From: Tachypleus tridentatus
Lineage: Eukaryota > Arthropoda > Merostomata > Xiphosura > Limulidae
DNA length: 64,000 nucleotides
Assembly: GCF_004210375.1 (NCBI RefSeq)
Contig: NC_134837.1
Location: 159,257,310 to 159,321,309, forward strand
Reading direction: 5' to 3'
A program made the position numbers and the translations under genes. The notes below the pieces were generated by a model that worked only from the letters and a program-made list of their open reading frames with translations, searched no databases and was not told where the DNA came from. Below are positions 36,274-46,904 of this stretch, one piece after another; within the stretch, counting starts at the first letter, position 1, and every line of letters begins with the position of its first letter.

Positions 36274-37304
36274 TTTCAATTTAAGCCCATAAAATTATCA
36301 GCCTTCAAAAGAAACATACAGGTACATATATTTAAAGGTATCGTGGGATCAGTTCTTTTCTTAGGATCAAACACCAAATTTATTTCCATAGTAATTAAGC
36401 TTAAACGAATTAAACTAATAAACTTGGGGAAATATGCAGTACAAAGAATAGCTTATACACTTTAGCAAATATTTCTTTGAGATTACCAGCTTACTTTTAT
36501 CGTGCTTTTGTGAAATAACTTACCAGTTTTTAAAACTATGTGATCAACTCTTTGTATATACGAAAAAATCAAGCATTTATAAACAACAAATCAGATACAA
36601 TGATGTAGCTATAATTTGTAAAACACATAAAAAAGGCATGGGACGTGGTTAGTAATAATTTCTATTCATGACCAGTTTGCTTTTAGCTTTTAATGTTCTT
36701 GCTAATTTAAAAAAAAAAAAATTTTAATGAATGATAAAACTGGCATCGTATCCTATCGTACTGTTACTTTAGGCAGTCTTTATTGACTGTTAAACCAGAA
36801 AAATACTAATAGTCTTCTAAAAAGTTCTAAATAAAGAATGCATAGTTTTCCATTATATATTAGTATATTCTTCGTCTTGAATGCCCTGAAGGGCGAATGT
36901 GTTTAGGAACTTTCTATTCATGTCCTTTCTTTTTCTTGTCAGGACAGAAAAGCGATGAGCAGCAGAAAATTGATTAAAAATGACGGAATCTCTTTTTAGA
37001 GATAGTTGCAACATTGACACAATGGAAGTATAATAAATCCTTAACAGAAAATAACGTGATGAAAATTTAAGTGTTTTACTTTTTTTGCATTCTTGTGATG
37101 ACGTATTAGTTTGCTTTTACATTGAAAATTCTTGTACATTTATATTCAATGTTTCTCTTTAAAAATTTATATAATGTAAAAGTTTCGCGATAATACCTGT
37201 CAAAATTTAAGAACAACTTCTCAAGGGATTGTTGTTGAAAATTAACGGGAAACAACTTTTAATGACAGTGTATTTTTTTTAATTACAAAAATGCACTTTT
37301 AGTT
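36274..37304. other. AT-rich stretch with nothing recognised
   Basis: No exon, RNA gene or repeat was recognised. Confidence 0.5.
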
Positions 37305-37574
37305 AGTTTTTTGAATTTCGCGCAAAGCTACACGAGAACTATCTGCGTTAACCGTTCCTAATTTAACAGTGTAAGACTAGAAGGAAGGCAGCTAGTCATC
37401 ACTACCCATCACTAACTCTTGGGCTACTCTTTTGAAAACGAATAATTGGATTTACCGTAACATTATAACGCTCCCACGGCTGAAAGAGAGAGCATGTTTG
37501 GTGTGACGGGGGATTCGAACCCGTAGCCCTCACATTACGAGTCGAGCTCCTTAACCACCCGGCCATGCCGGGCC
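37305..37574 (-). mobile_element. SINE-A copy, full length
   Basis: A minus-oriented SINE-A runs from TTTTTTGAATTTCGCGCAAA to CACCCGGCCATGCCGGGCC with box B complement GGATTCGAACCC and anticodon-loop complement TTACGAG. The last GGCCATGCCGGGCC is intact, so the 5' end of the element is complete. Confidence 0.93.
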
Positions 37575-38558
37575 TATTGTACTTTGTGAGTAAACCAAGT
37601 TACGTATCATTTGAATGAATTCTCCTTTTTGTAAGTAACACTACGTAAAGTCTTTGGCTGAAGTTGTCTTTCCTTGTTCCGTGGCAGCTGGAGAAAACAT
37701 GAGTAATACAAGTTTAATTGTACACTTACTCTTAACATAAGACATCTTAGCATTACCAGACTATTTATAACGTTTAATTGATTTGTAATGACTACTTCAC
37801 ACTATGAAAAGAAGCGATCCATGATAAGCTTTCACAGACTTACGCAAACACTGTAGCCTTTGTAAAGCCTTGTCTGAGACAAATATATACAAAACTTTAT
37901 CGTCCCTATGCCCCTTGAAGAGAAGAAGTGGAACTTTTATCAGGACAGTTTTGTTACCAAGAGCTTGAGTAGGCTTACATATTAAAAAAAAAGTTTGAAA
38001 ATGAATTGAAAAACACTGATCCAGGAACAGAACTTATCTTCTGTTGTTAAACAAGGTTGCTTTCCTTTCAGTTATTGAACCACAACTAGTCCGGGCCATT
38101 TAATTCAAAAGATGGCAGATTTTACGCAATAAACATTCCTAGTGTATTATCAAGAATTTTCAAATGAATTAGAATGTTTTTTTTTTCTAAAGAATAAATA
38201 AAAATAACTAATTTGTATTTTTGTTATATGTTATTAATCTATTGCTTAAGAATATTGCACATAATATGTTGGTGTTGTTGTTGACATAATTCAACACGTT
38301 TAAATTAACTCTTGATATTATAATTTGTCTTCATTTCATAATTCAAGATTTTAAAATAAGTTATAACCATAATATCAACGTGGGTAAATTAAGGTTACAG
38401 TTTTTGTTTTGTTTAAGAAATCTTATAAATGTGTGCATTTCTTTATTTTTTTAATTATAGTTTTGGTTAGTTTTTTTTTAAACTAACAGTAGTAATTATT
38501 AAATTTATTTAATATGTGTAATAAAGAGTGAAATATTCATTGTAAACTCGAGGTACAT
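37575..38558. other. AT-rich stretch with nothing recognised
   Basis: No exon, RNA gene or repeat was recognised. Confidence 0.5.
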
Positions 38559-38848
38559 CTGCTCTAGTAGGCCCGACAAGGCCGCGTGATTAGAGGAATT
38601 TGACTCGTAATGTGAAGGTTTCGAATTCCCGTTCTACCAAATACGTTCGCCTTATCAGACATGTGGATATTATAATGTGATGGTTAATTCTACTATTCAT
38701 AAGTAAAGAGAGCAGCCCAAGTGTAGGCGGTGGGTGGTGATGACTAGCTTTCTTCTCTTTAGTCTTTTACTGCTAAATTATGAACGGCTAGAGCAGATAA
38801 CTATAGTGTAGCTTTGCGCGAAATTTAAAACAAACAGAAACTGCTCTA
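38559..38848 (+). mobile_element. SINE-A with 8-bp target duplication
   Basis: A plus-strand SINE-A at about 38571-38840 begins GCCCGACAAGGCCGCGTGAT and ends GCTTTGCGCGAAATTTAAAA-CAAAC. CTGCTCTA flanks it at 38559-38566 and 38841-38848. A further SINE-A scrap on the minus strand (ACTAGAGGGAAGGCAAGGTA, about 38876-38909) lies just beyond. Confidence 0.92.
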
Positions 38849-38875
38849 TTCATCGCTAATTTTTGAAGTGATAAA

Positions 38876-40884
38876 CTAGAGGGAAGGCAAGGTACTCAAC
38901 ACCACCACTAGTGGTGATATAATGGTGTTTGACAGTTGCTCTATAAACGCACTTATGGCACTTAAGTGCAGCGCAAGATTGTTTTTCTTTATAGGGAAGG
39001 GTGTTTTATGTTCCATATTAAACGCTTCGAATTGTAATAAGATTTAAAGGCAGAAAAATGTATATTATAGATGAACTCAGCTGTCTTCAGAAAGATGTAT
39101 TTAGTAAAACAGGTTAATTATAATTAATTTAAATGTTTTTGTCAGATAAACTGTTAAAGTTATTACGTGTTTGTTCCATGATAATATTTGTTGTTTGTGA
39201 AGCTTGCTCCTTTTGTTGTTCATAACGTATAACAAGTTTGTAAAACAAGCAAAAACGAGAACAATATTTAATCGTAAATTTATATTATTCGGTAAAGTTT
39301 ACAGTCTATTTACTCCTGTGGTTTATCCTCCTCATATAAAACACTAGCTCAACAATAGTAATAGTTCTGTTTTTAAGTCTTTAATAGTTGTTGAAGATCC
39401 CTGTTAATTTTACTGAGATCATAATAAAATTCAAATTGCCCTACGGAGCTTTTTTTTTTTTTAAAGAAACTGAGTATTATTTATATTTGTTAAAAATATC
39501 AATAAATTAAACGATCATGAACTCTATAAATTTTTTCTTTTCTTATTTTCACAACTTATACATTTCTGGAAATAACCTATACTACCCTAATTACGATTGC
39601 GTTAATTTGAACGATAAAGTTCATTACAAAAAATTATGTTTGCTTTTGATGAAGATATGTAGATAAAATGTTGGGTAAATAAAAGAAACTTTCAAAGATT
39701 TTCTAGAGTTCACAGTCATTTCATGTATTTAGAATGTTATTTTATCTATTGAAAATGGAAGCCATAAGTAACTACATACAATTTGATTATTTTAATATTT
39801 CGTTATAGGGAGATAACAGTTAATTTAACACGAGTTTAAACAGATCGAAAATCTAGTCCTCAGCTAGTAATGTTATGAAGTTAGTAGCCTAGTGTTAAGT
39901 TTACTTGCTTGAACACATTAGTGAGAAGATTTGACTTAAATATTACAGAATAACTGAAAGCCAGTAGAAATACATAATATCTTATCATATATACATATAT
40001 ATATATATACTGGTAAAAATTATTATTACAAAAGACAGGTGAAGAGAAAAATTAGACTTGTTTAAAGGTTGAGCGAGAAAACTGTCAGATGGCTAGACAG
40101 ATAAACTTAGGTTAAGAACCAGATAACTATATAGAATATGAAATTATAATGAAGAAGGAAAGTGTGAATGTATATATTATAAATATTCAGAAATGCGTGG
40201 TTAGATGTTTGTAAACTGGACGACAGCATGAAAGTTAATAAAGAGAATAACAACTGAACTGGTTAAGATTGACGCAAAAAAGGCAAGTATGATTTAATAA
40301 GAATTAAAATACTGAGAATAGTGCATCAAAATATATTGATACATATAAATGAATTAATTATAAACAGAAAAACAAAACTGAAAACGTTTGGTGACAAAAC
40401 AAGAGCTTGAAATAAGTATTTTAGAATATCCATAATGTTTAAACAGAAACCATTATTATTGTAGCACATTTTGGTCAAATCGTCCTTCATCAGTTGCAAA
40501 AACTCACGATAAATCAATTGATCAAAAGGTTTGATCTTGCTAAACTTTATGCAATAATTCAGTCAATATTAGAAGTTAGAGTTTAAGAAAATTGAAATAC
40601 AAAAAAAATGATCGAAGGCAGAACAAAAAAGTAAAGTAGGGACATTAATGAGCATTAGCTGTCATTAGAACTGAGTTATGTAATTTCCAAATCGGGTCTA
40701 TAAACAATTTCAAAGCTATGATCATACGGACATTCAAAAACTATAATTGTTAAATCAAGTTGCAGACTCATAGAAAAACATTGTGTGCGGGAGAACAAAG
40801 GAGGGTATATGAAAACATATTTTACTTAGTATAGTAGGAAACATAATGAAGATTTTAACTTTCTACATAACATTTGATTAGTTT
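38876..40884. other. SINE scrap, then AT-rich DNA
   Basis: Besides the SINE-A scrap, two short perfect palindromes occur: CACCACTAGTGGTG at 38903-38916 and GCACTTAAGTGC at about 38957-38968. A (TA)n run lies near 39989-40008. No exon is recognised. Confidence 0.45.
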
Positions 40885-41178
40885 CTTTCTCTGAAGGCCC
40901 GGCCAAGCGTGCGTTCGACTCGTAATCCGAGGGTCGCGGGTTCGAATCCCGGTCGCACAGAACATGCTCGCCCTATCAGCCGTGGGGGCGTTATAATATG
41001 ACGGTCAATCACACTATTCGATGGTAAAAGAGTAGCCCAAGAGTTGGGTGGTGATGACTAGCTGCCTTTCCTCTGGTCTTACACTGCTAAATTAAGGGTG
41101 GCTAGCGCAGATAGCCCTCGAGTAGCTTTGCGCGAAATTTAAAAAAACAACAAAAAACAAAAACAAACTTTCTCTGAA
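40885..41178 (+). mobile_element. SINE-A, best preserved, 11-bp target duplication
   Basis: A complete plus-strand SINE-A occupies 40896-41167 between perfect CTTTCTCTGAA repeats (40885-40895 and 41168-41178). Head: GGCCCGGCCAAGCG (shortened box A area), CTCGTAA anticodon-like loop, GGGTTCGAATCCCGG (box B). Body: ATTCGATGGTAAAAGAGTAG, TGATGACTAGCTGCCTTTCC, ACACTGCTAAATTAAGGG, then the 3' module CAGATAGCCCTCGAGTAGCT (41108-) and CGCGAAATTT plus an A-rich tail. It is a good reference for the family. Confidence 0.96.
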
Positions 41179-41403
41179 TTGCAACTAAGCTTTCAAATGC
41201 ATGCAGAAAATGGGAATGCAAATAGTGTTTCTTTTACAAAATACAGTCAGTGTTTATCACTGATCTCTATGTTTGTGTGAAGAACCTCGAAGAAAAATAT
41301 TTATTCATTGGATATAACACACTGACGAGACAATGAGTTGGTTCAGAAGTTATGAATGGTGTACACGTGCTTGTCACCATTCCCTTCATCTTCATTGAAT
41401 TTT

Positions 41404-41565
41404 TCAGGTGAGCCTGGGATTTCTTGATGAATGGGTGACAAAACGAGTCCGTTTACATGTAACTGGCTCATCGTTGACCTTAGACATTTTGTCATTCTTT
41501 TTTAGCTCGACTGAGCATGTCGTCACTGAAATGACAGCTAAGAGAAGAAACACGCCGCTGAACAT
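41404..41565 (-). CDS. Candidate small secreted peptide ORF (53 aa)
   Basis: A minus-strand ATG at 41565 opens 53 codons ending in TGA at 41404-41406. Residues 1-16 look like a classic signal peptide (MFSG, then the hydrophobic core VFLLLAVISV, then a Thr/Cys/Ser cleavage region). The remainder is hydrophilic, with Lys-Lys and Lys-Arg pairs, a second cysteine at residue 37 and a basic C-terminus. The segment is richer in G and C than its surroundings. It could be a short secreted peptide or the first coding exon of a longer secreted protein; a GTAAAC donor is possible after the EPVT codons. No family is recognised. The plus strand is also open here, without an ATG at the right place. Confidence 0.35.
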   Translation of the reverse strand: MFSGVFLLLAVISVTTCSVELKKNDKMSKVNDEPVTCKRTRFVTHSSRNPRLT

Positions 41566-43037
41566 ACATATGTGTTTTTTTTCTTTTAGAAAAGAGTTTC
41601 GGCTGTTTTCACCTTTTTTAGGTGTGAGAGAAACTGACTTTGGAACGACAAGTTAGCTAATAGCTTTGAAAGAGTTCTTGTGTTAACATAAAATATTTCA
41701 CCTGCTTCAACCAAGGTCTGGATTACCTCTGATAGCTTGCAATTAACAGCTACTCTTTTCACGAGTGTTTCCAAACATTGACTTCTTTCCAATTGTTTAA
41801 GTTTACCGGTAAATAACTTTTACACACACATGTTCACCAGTAAGTTTTTATCACGGCTGAAATAATCTGTGAATATAGGCGTAAATTATTGTGGATTGGA
41901 AACCTGCTGAAGGAGTGCTGAAGGAAACCAAGCTTCTAATTCTGTTATAATGTAGTTTAAACATGATATACAACGTAACATGCCGACAATACTCTATGTA
42001 TTTTCCTTCCTATCCGAACTAATGTGGTTTTAGTTATGTCATTTGAATTTGTATGTCTGGTTACATTTTCAAATACCTCATCAAATATTTATTCTGTTTC
42101 GTTTTATTCTATTTAGGGAGATATGTAACAGATTTCACTATTATTTACGACTATAGGGGTTTGGCTGCTATAAACTACAGTTAACGAAATTACAAAGTGG
42201 CTTCCAAATTGGGAACTTCCCCACTTCCCCTTAGCACGTATAGAAACGATCTCCTTAAACGTTCTACGAAACCAGACAAATCAATATTTTAAAACAAATT
42301 TAATAAAAGTAGGCACTTTAAAGTGATTATTATTCAATTTGTTATTGATTTATTAGATGAGAGTCCTAAGTCAGGGTCTCAAACTGAAACGTTTGTTAAT
42401 TTCAGGGTAACAGCAATGTTAAGGAGAAACTTAACAACCACGTTTTGTGTCGCAATAAAGTAAAAAAAAAAAAATGTGTATCCATTTGAGATTACGTTTT
42501 GTGATTTAGCTGACGACTGAAAACATATGTTTGAAGCAAGATCTTCTAAGAATAAGAGATTGAAGTATTTTCGTGAAAGATGAGTAGATATTCGTGGAAA
42601 TCTATCCAATTGATTTCACTGTGTGGTTTCAGTCGTTTTGTTTTTGATTTCAGCAAAACGTTCTCGAATTGCTGGAAACTTTCTTAAGAGAGTGTTCATA
42701 AAGATATCACTCTGAATACGTTTCATTTGTTGAATATCACAATATCTGGACAACATAATACGTAGTGTGCAAATAATGCAGTGGCTATAACATGTTAAAA
42801 AAGCTTACTTCTTTGATTTATAACTTGAATCATGGAGCACCTTTCTGATACGTATTGACATCTCCATCATAGTATTAACGTATATAAACCCTAGATTACA
42901 ATGACATTTGAGATACTGGTTAATGTAAAAACTGAAAGTCCTTTTTAAATCAAGTTTCATTTTATCATGACGCTTCCTTAATTGTCCTTTAGGTTGAACT
43001 GTAAAAAACATCAGCTCTCCTTCCAAATCCTTTTATA
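41566..43037. other. Upstream of the secreted-peptide candidate, nothing firm
   Basis: A 68-codon minus-strand frame at 41586-41792 sits immediately 5' of the peptide candidate but in another frame. It has no domain and might be chance. The rest is AT-rich and featureless to me. Confidence 0.4.
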
Positions 43038-43311
43038 AACTATTCGGAGGGTCGCGGGTTCGCGCCCGTGTCGCGCTAAACATGCTCGCCCTCCCAGCCG
43101 TGAGGGCGTATAATGTGACGGTCAATCCCACTATTCGTTGGTAAAAGAGTAGCCCAAGAGTTGGCGGTGGGTGGTGATGACTAGCTGCCTTCCCTCTAGT
43201 CTTACACTGCTAAATTAGGGACGGCTAGCACAGATAGCCCTCGAGTAGCTTTGTGCGAAATTCCCAAACAAACAAACAAACAAACAAACAAACAAACAAA
43301 ATTAACTATTC
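43038..43311 (+). mobile_element. 5'-truncated SINE-A with target duplication
   Basis: The copy at 43046-43303 lacks the first ~40 bases (box A and the anticodon arm) and begins GGAGGGTCGCGGGTTCG. It keeps the whole body and an (AAAC)n tail of about ten units. AACTATTC is duplicated at 43038-43045 and 43304-43311. The body is very close to the family consensus. Confidence 0.93.
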
Positions 43312-43608
43312 TGATATTATGAAATATAGTTTATAGTGATCTATTTTGATAAATATTAAACTTATGAGCCGCAACTTCATTCCTCTGAAAAGTAAATAAT
43401 GCAAAATGCTGGAACTTTTCTTTCTGATAAAAAATAGTTACATTTTTGTAACTGTAAATCAACCACAGTAAAACATTTAGTAGCTGTACTGGTATTTTAT
43501 GGATTATTTCATATCAGACGAATCAAATTTTGTATATATATGTTAAATTTATCTTAATTTTTGCATGAGAGGAGAGGTGAAGTTGAAAAAAAAGACTATG
43601 TGACGTAG

Positions 43609-43722
43609 AGGCCTAATGCATTCTTTGGTCGCCAGTATCCTCTACTATGGACAACAGTTTAGCTTATTCAAGGCTCGTCAGTACAACTTGGGTCAGCAAA
43701 CCAAAGGAATGCCATTAGGCCT
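43609..43722. repeat. Inverted repeat with 21-23-bp arms and 70-bp loop
   Basis: AGGCCTAATGCATTCTTTGGT at 43609-43629 is the inverse of 43700-43722; the second arm has two extra bases. All 21 bases of the left arm pair. The 70 bases between show no match to the SINEs. This could be a very short foldback or MITE-like element, or a transcribed hairpin. No flanking duplication is clear. Confidence 0.6.
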
Positions 43723-45170
43723 ATCATATATTGTATATTACATCTATTAGGTTTTGAGTCTGTTTTACTTCATCGGATACTGTTGCTGTTGGGACGCTGT
43801 AATCGTACGTGTGTGAGAGGACTGAAAATGTGAGATAAAAAGCAAATAATACGATAAATAATGAGAATTATAGTGTAATATATAGACAGAGAAAATGTGA
43901 TTACGGAATCTTGATGTTTATAAGTTTTATTATTTTCAGCAACTTGTCGCAATTTTTAATGACGTTTGTAAAAAGTCTGAACATATATTAAAGCTCACAT
44001 GCATGAATTAATATTTAGATACCTGATTTCATACATAGGAATGTTAGAATATTTTATTATTCTAATGCTTTTGTTTATATACGTTATGTTTTTCATTGAA
44101 CATTTAGTCATTATAAGGGTTACGTATGAGCTCTCATGTCTATAATCATATGCCACTTTAGTATCCCAAAAACAAAACAAAAACAACAATATCTGATCGG
44201 CGTAATTCAAATAATAATTAAAGTAAGAAGTGATACAATATAAACATTAAGAAACAAAATTATTATGCAAAGTTCTATGGCGAAATTATGTACTGTTCTT
44301 TTTAGAAAACTAGAACTTTTCGTATTCAAATGTCGATACAGTTTCAACACATGCAAAGCTAAGGATAGTTAATTCAAGATAAAGAATTACCTCAAAGAAA
44401 GTATCGATATGTTTCAGATATCAATTAGTCATGCTTTTGACTTCTACTGTGAAGATAAGGCTTTCTGGATGGACTTTGTTTGTTACATTCATTGTTCCAG
44501 AAAGAAAATAACATGCATAATTTGATCACAAACAGATCGTCTTGTAATTAAACGTAACATGATTATCATTCATTGTCAGAAACTGTTTTGGTTCCTCGAA
44601 CAAATATGTCAAAGACTATAAATAAATATTTTGGACTCATATACTCTGTCAAAAATATTGAAAAGTCTGGTTTTCAACTTCAAATTCAGATTACAGTTTA
44701 AACACACTCAGAACATAATAGAGTAAGTTGTTTATTGAATATTTAAAGTCAATTTAAGTACAAATAAATGCAAATAGCATAACTACATCTTTTTATAATG
44801 TGTTTATAGAAATATTATAAAATAGATAGATATTCGGATAAGATGTAGAACGGTAATACCTGTCAACCATGTATTTAAATTAGCCCTGAATGAGGTGCTT
44901 GCCAATAATTAAGTATTAATGAGAGATATGTTTGTCTGTATACCTACTTTTTATATGTTAGTTCATTAAAAAATACTAGAATGGACAAGTGCAATGATTT
45001 TTTCAGCTTTAAAATCATCCTCAACTACAAAACAGAGGACTCTAAACAATTAGTTACACCTGTTTTTGACGTTCTCATGATTGATAACTTATTCATTATT
45101 ATTATGAATATTTTAAATCTAATTTATGAATACATGTTTATTAATTATTTCACATCTCGCAATGTTTCTG
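43723..45170. other. AT-rich stretch with nothing recognised
   Basis: No exon, RNA gene or repeat was recognised. Frames at 43770-43952 and 43995-44210 (minus) are AT-driven. Confidence 0.5.
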
Positions 45171-45174
45171 TTGT

Positions 45175-45301
45175 TGTTGTGCTTGTTTTAGCTTTAGCGC
45201 AAAATCACTTTGGGTTTTCTGCTGTGTACACGGTGGGGTACTCAAATCCAGGATTTTTACATTGCAAGTTTGTAGACTTACCGCTGATATATCGAGGGAC
45301 G
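45175..45301 (-). mobile_element. SINE-B/C-like remnant
   Basis: The minus-strand pattern AGCGCAAAATCACTTTGGGT, CTGCTGTGTACACGGTGGGG, CTCAAATCCAGGATTTTTAC and GTAGACTTACCGCTGATATA corresponds to the tail, box B complement and head of the SINE-B layout, with tail features of SINE-C. It is too diverged to assign firmly. The plus-strand frame 44981-45313 reads through it and is not a gene. Confidence 0.55.
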
Positions 45302-45899
45302 GTTTTTCTGTAAATGATATCAGTATCCTTCAGTTACAAATCCCATGATAGCTTCTGGCCTTATTGTTTACCTGTATTCTGCTGTTTGCGCTCATTTATT
45401 CTAGTGAGAAACACGTATTTCGTTCTAACATAATTCCAATTATGTTTGTCTCACCAACACGAGGTTCTATCCATTTATTGACATAACTTGATGACCCATT
45501 TAAATGTTTTAATTTAAACAAACTCAGGTTTTGTGCTCCTATGGTAATAAACTTCTATTCTTATTTCAATACAAAGGTTTTAGATAAATTAGTGAGCGTA
45601 AACTGCTAAAATACCAAGAAATTTGTAAAAAAAAAATCCAAAATGAATGTAATTTCTGCTTTTGGTTTGCTTGGCACTATCCGAAACTGTAAATTATAAT
45701 TCTTAGATTGTTAGCTGATTTATACTGTCAACTGGAAGCTGACGTATAGTTATTCAAACTTTGAATAGGAATTTTCGGATATTCAAAGTGTTAACGGACA
45801 TGCAATCTTCATGTAATTGTTACGTGATGGTCTGGTCTAGAATGTCAGAAAACAGTCGTTGTTACGTAATTTGGTGTGTTAGAAGCTAGATAATGTTGG
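45302..45899. other. Flank of the minisatellite
   Basis: No gene. The bases directly before the array (45780-45899) contain diluted echoes of the 30-bp unit and an AGAATGTCAGAAAACAGT segment that is matched after the array (AGAATGCCAGAAGATAGT at 46928), suggesting an older, decayed wider array. Confidence 0.45.
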
Positions 45900-46904
45900 C
45901 CTTATTAGTGTGAGTAGACAGTTTCTGTTCTTTATTAGTGTGAGTAGACAGTTTCTGTTCTTTATTAGTGTCAGTAGACAGTTGCTGTTCTTTATTAGTG
46001 TGAGTAGACAGTTTCTGTTCTTTATTAGTGTGAGTAGACATTTTCTGTTCTTTATTAGTGTGAGTAGACAGTTTCTGTTCTTTATTAGTGTGAGTAGACA
46101 GTTTCTGTTCTTTATTAGTGTGAGTAGACAGTTTCTGTTCTTTATTAGTGTGAGTAGACAGTTGCTGTTCTTTATTAGTGTGAGTAGACAGTTGCTGTTC
46201 TTTATTAGTGTGAGTAGACAGTTGCTGTTCATTATTAGTGTGAGTAGACAGTTACTGTTCTTTATTAGTGTGAGTAGACAGTTTCTGTTCTTTATTAGTG
46301 TGAGTAGACAGTTTCTGTTCTTTATTAGTGTGAGTAGACAGTTGCTGTTCTTTATTAGTGTGAGTAGACAGTTTCTGTTCTTTATTAGTGTGAGTAGACA
46401 GTTGCTGTTCTTTATTAGTGTGAGTAGACAGTTTCTGTTCTTTATTAGTGTGAGTAGACAGTTGCTGTTCATTATTAGTGTGAGTAGACAGTTACTGTTC
46501 TTTATTAGTGTGAGTAGACAGTTTCTGTTCTTTATTAGTGTGAGTAGACAGTTTCTGTTCTTTATTAGTGTGAGTAGACAGTTGCTGTACATTATTAGTG
46601 TGAGTAGACAGTTACTGTTCTTTATTAGTGTGAGTAGACAGTTTCTGTTCTTTATTAGTGTGAGTAGACAGTTGCTGTTCATTATTAGTGTGAGTAGACT
46701 TTACTGTTCTTTATTAGTGTGAGTAGACAGTTGCTGTTCTTTATTAGTGTGAGTAGACAGTTGCTTTTCTTTATTAGTGTGAATACAAAGTTGCTGTTCT
46801 TTATTAGTGTGAATACAAAGTTGCTGTTCTTTATTAGTGTGAATACAAAGTTGCTGTTCTTTATTAGTGTGAATACAAAGTTGCTGTTCTTTATTAGTGT
46901 CAGC
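45900..46904. repeat. 30-bp minisatellite, about 33 units
   Basis: The unit is TTTATTAGTG-TGAGTAGACA-GTTKCTGTTC, where K is T or G. Twenty-six exact 30-bp units run from 45901 to 46680. Then come one 29-bp unit, two standard units, four units of a distinct subtype (TGAATACAAAG in place of TGAGTAGACAG, 46770-46889) and a decayed end. Variants at one position (T, G or A) and at the first base (T or A) recur in mixed blocks, indicating duplication of multi-unit segments. Because 30 is a multiple of three and the unit has no stop in two frames, long open frames appear on both strands (about 270 codons each). They are a by-product of the repeat. Confidence 0.97.

Noticed and set aside
41408..41656. 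82-codon plus-strand frame over the secreted-peptide candidate
   Set aside because: It has no ATG start (begins at GTG) and no domain; the minus-strand reading has a true ATG and a signal peptide.
44981..45313. 110-codon plus-strand frame
   Set aside because: Its last third reads through a SINE remnant and the first part has no domain.
45879..46722. Two ~270-codon open frames on opposite strands as repetitive proteins
   Set aside because: They are produced by the 30-bp unit, which has no stop in these frames. The plus-strand frame has no ATG start, one 29-bp unit breaks the frame, and flanks show no gene structure.
45900..46904. CRISPR-like array of 30-bp direct repeats
   Set aside because: There are no spacers: the units abut directly, and the genome is eukaryotic.
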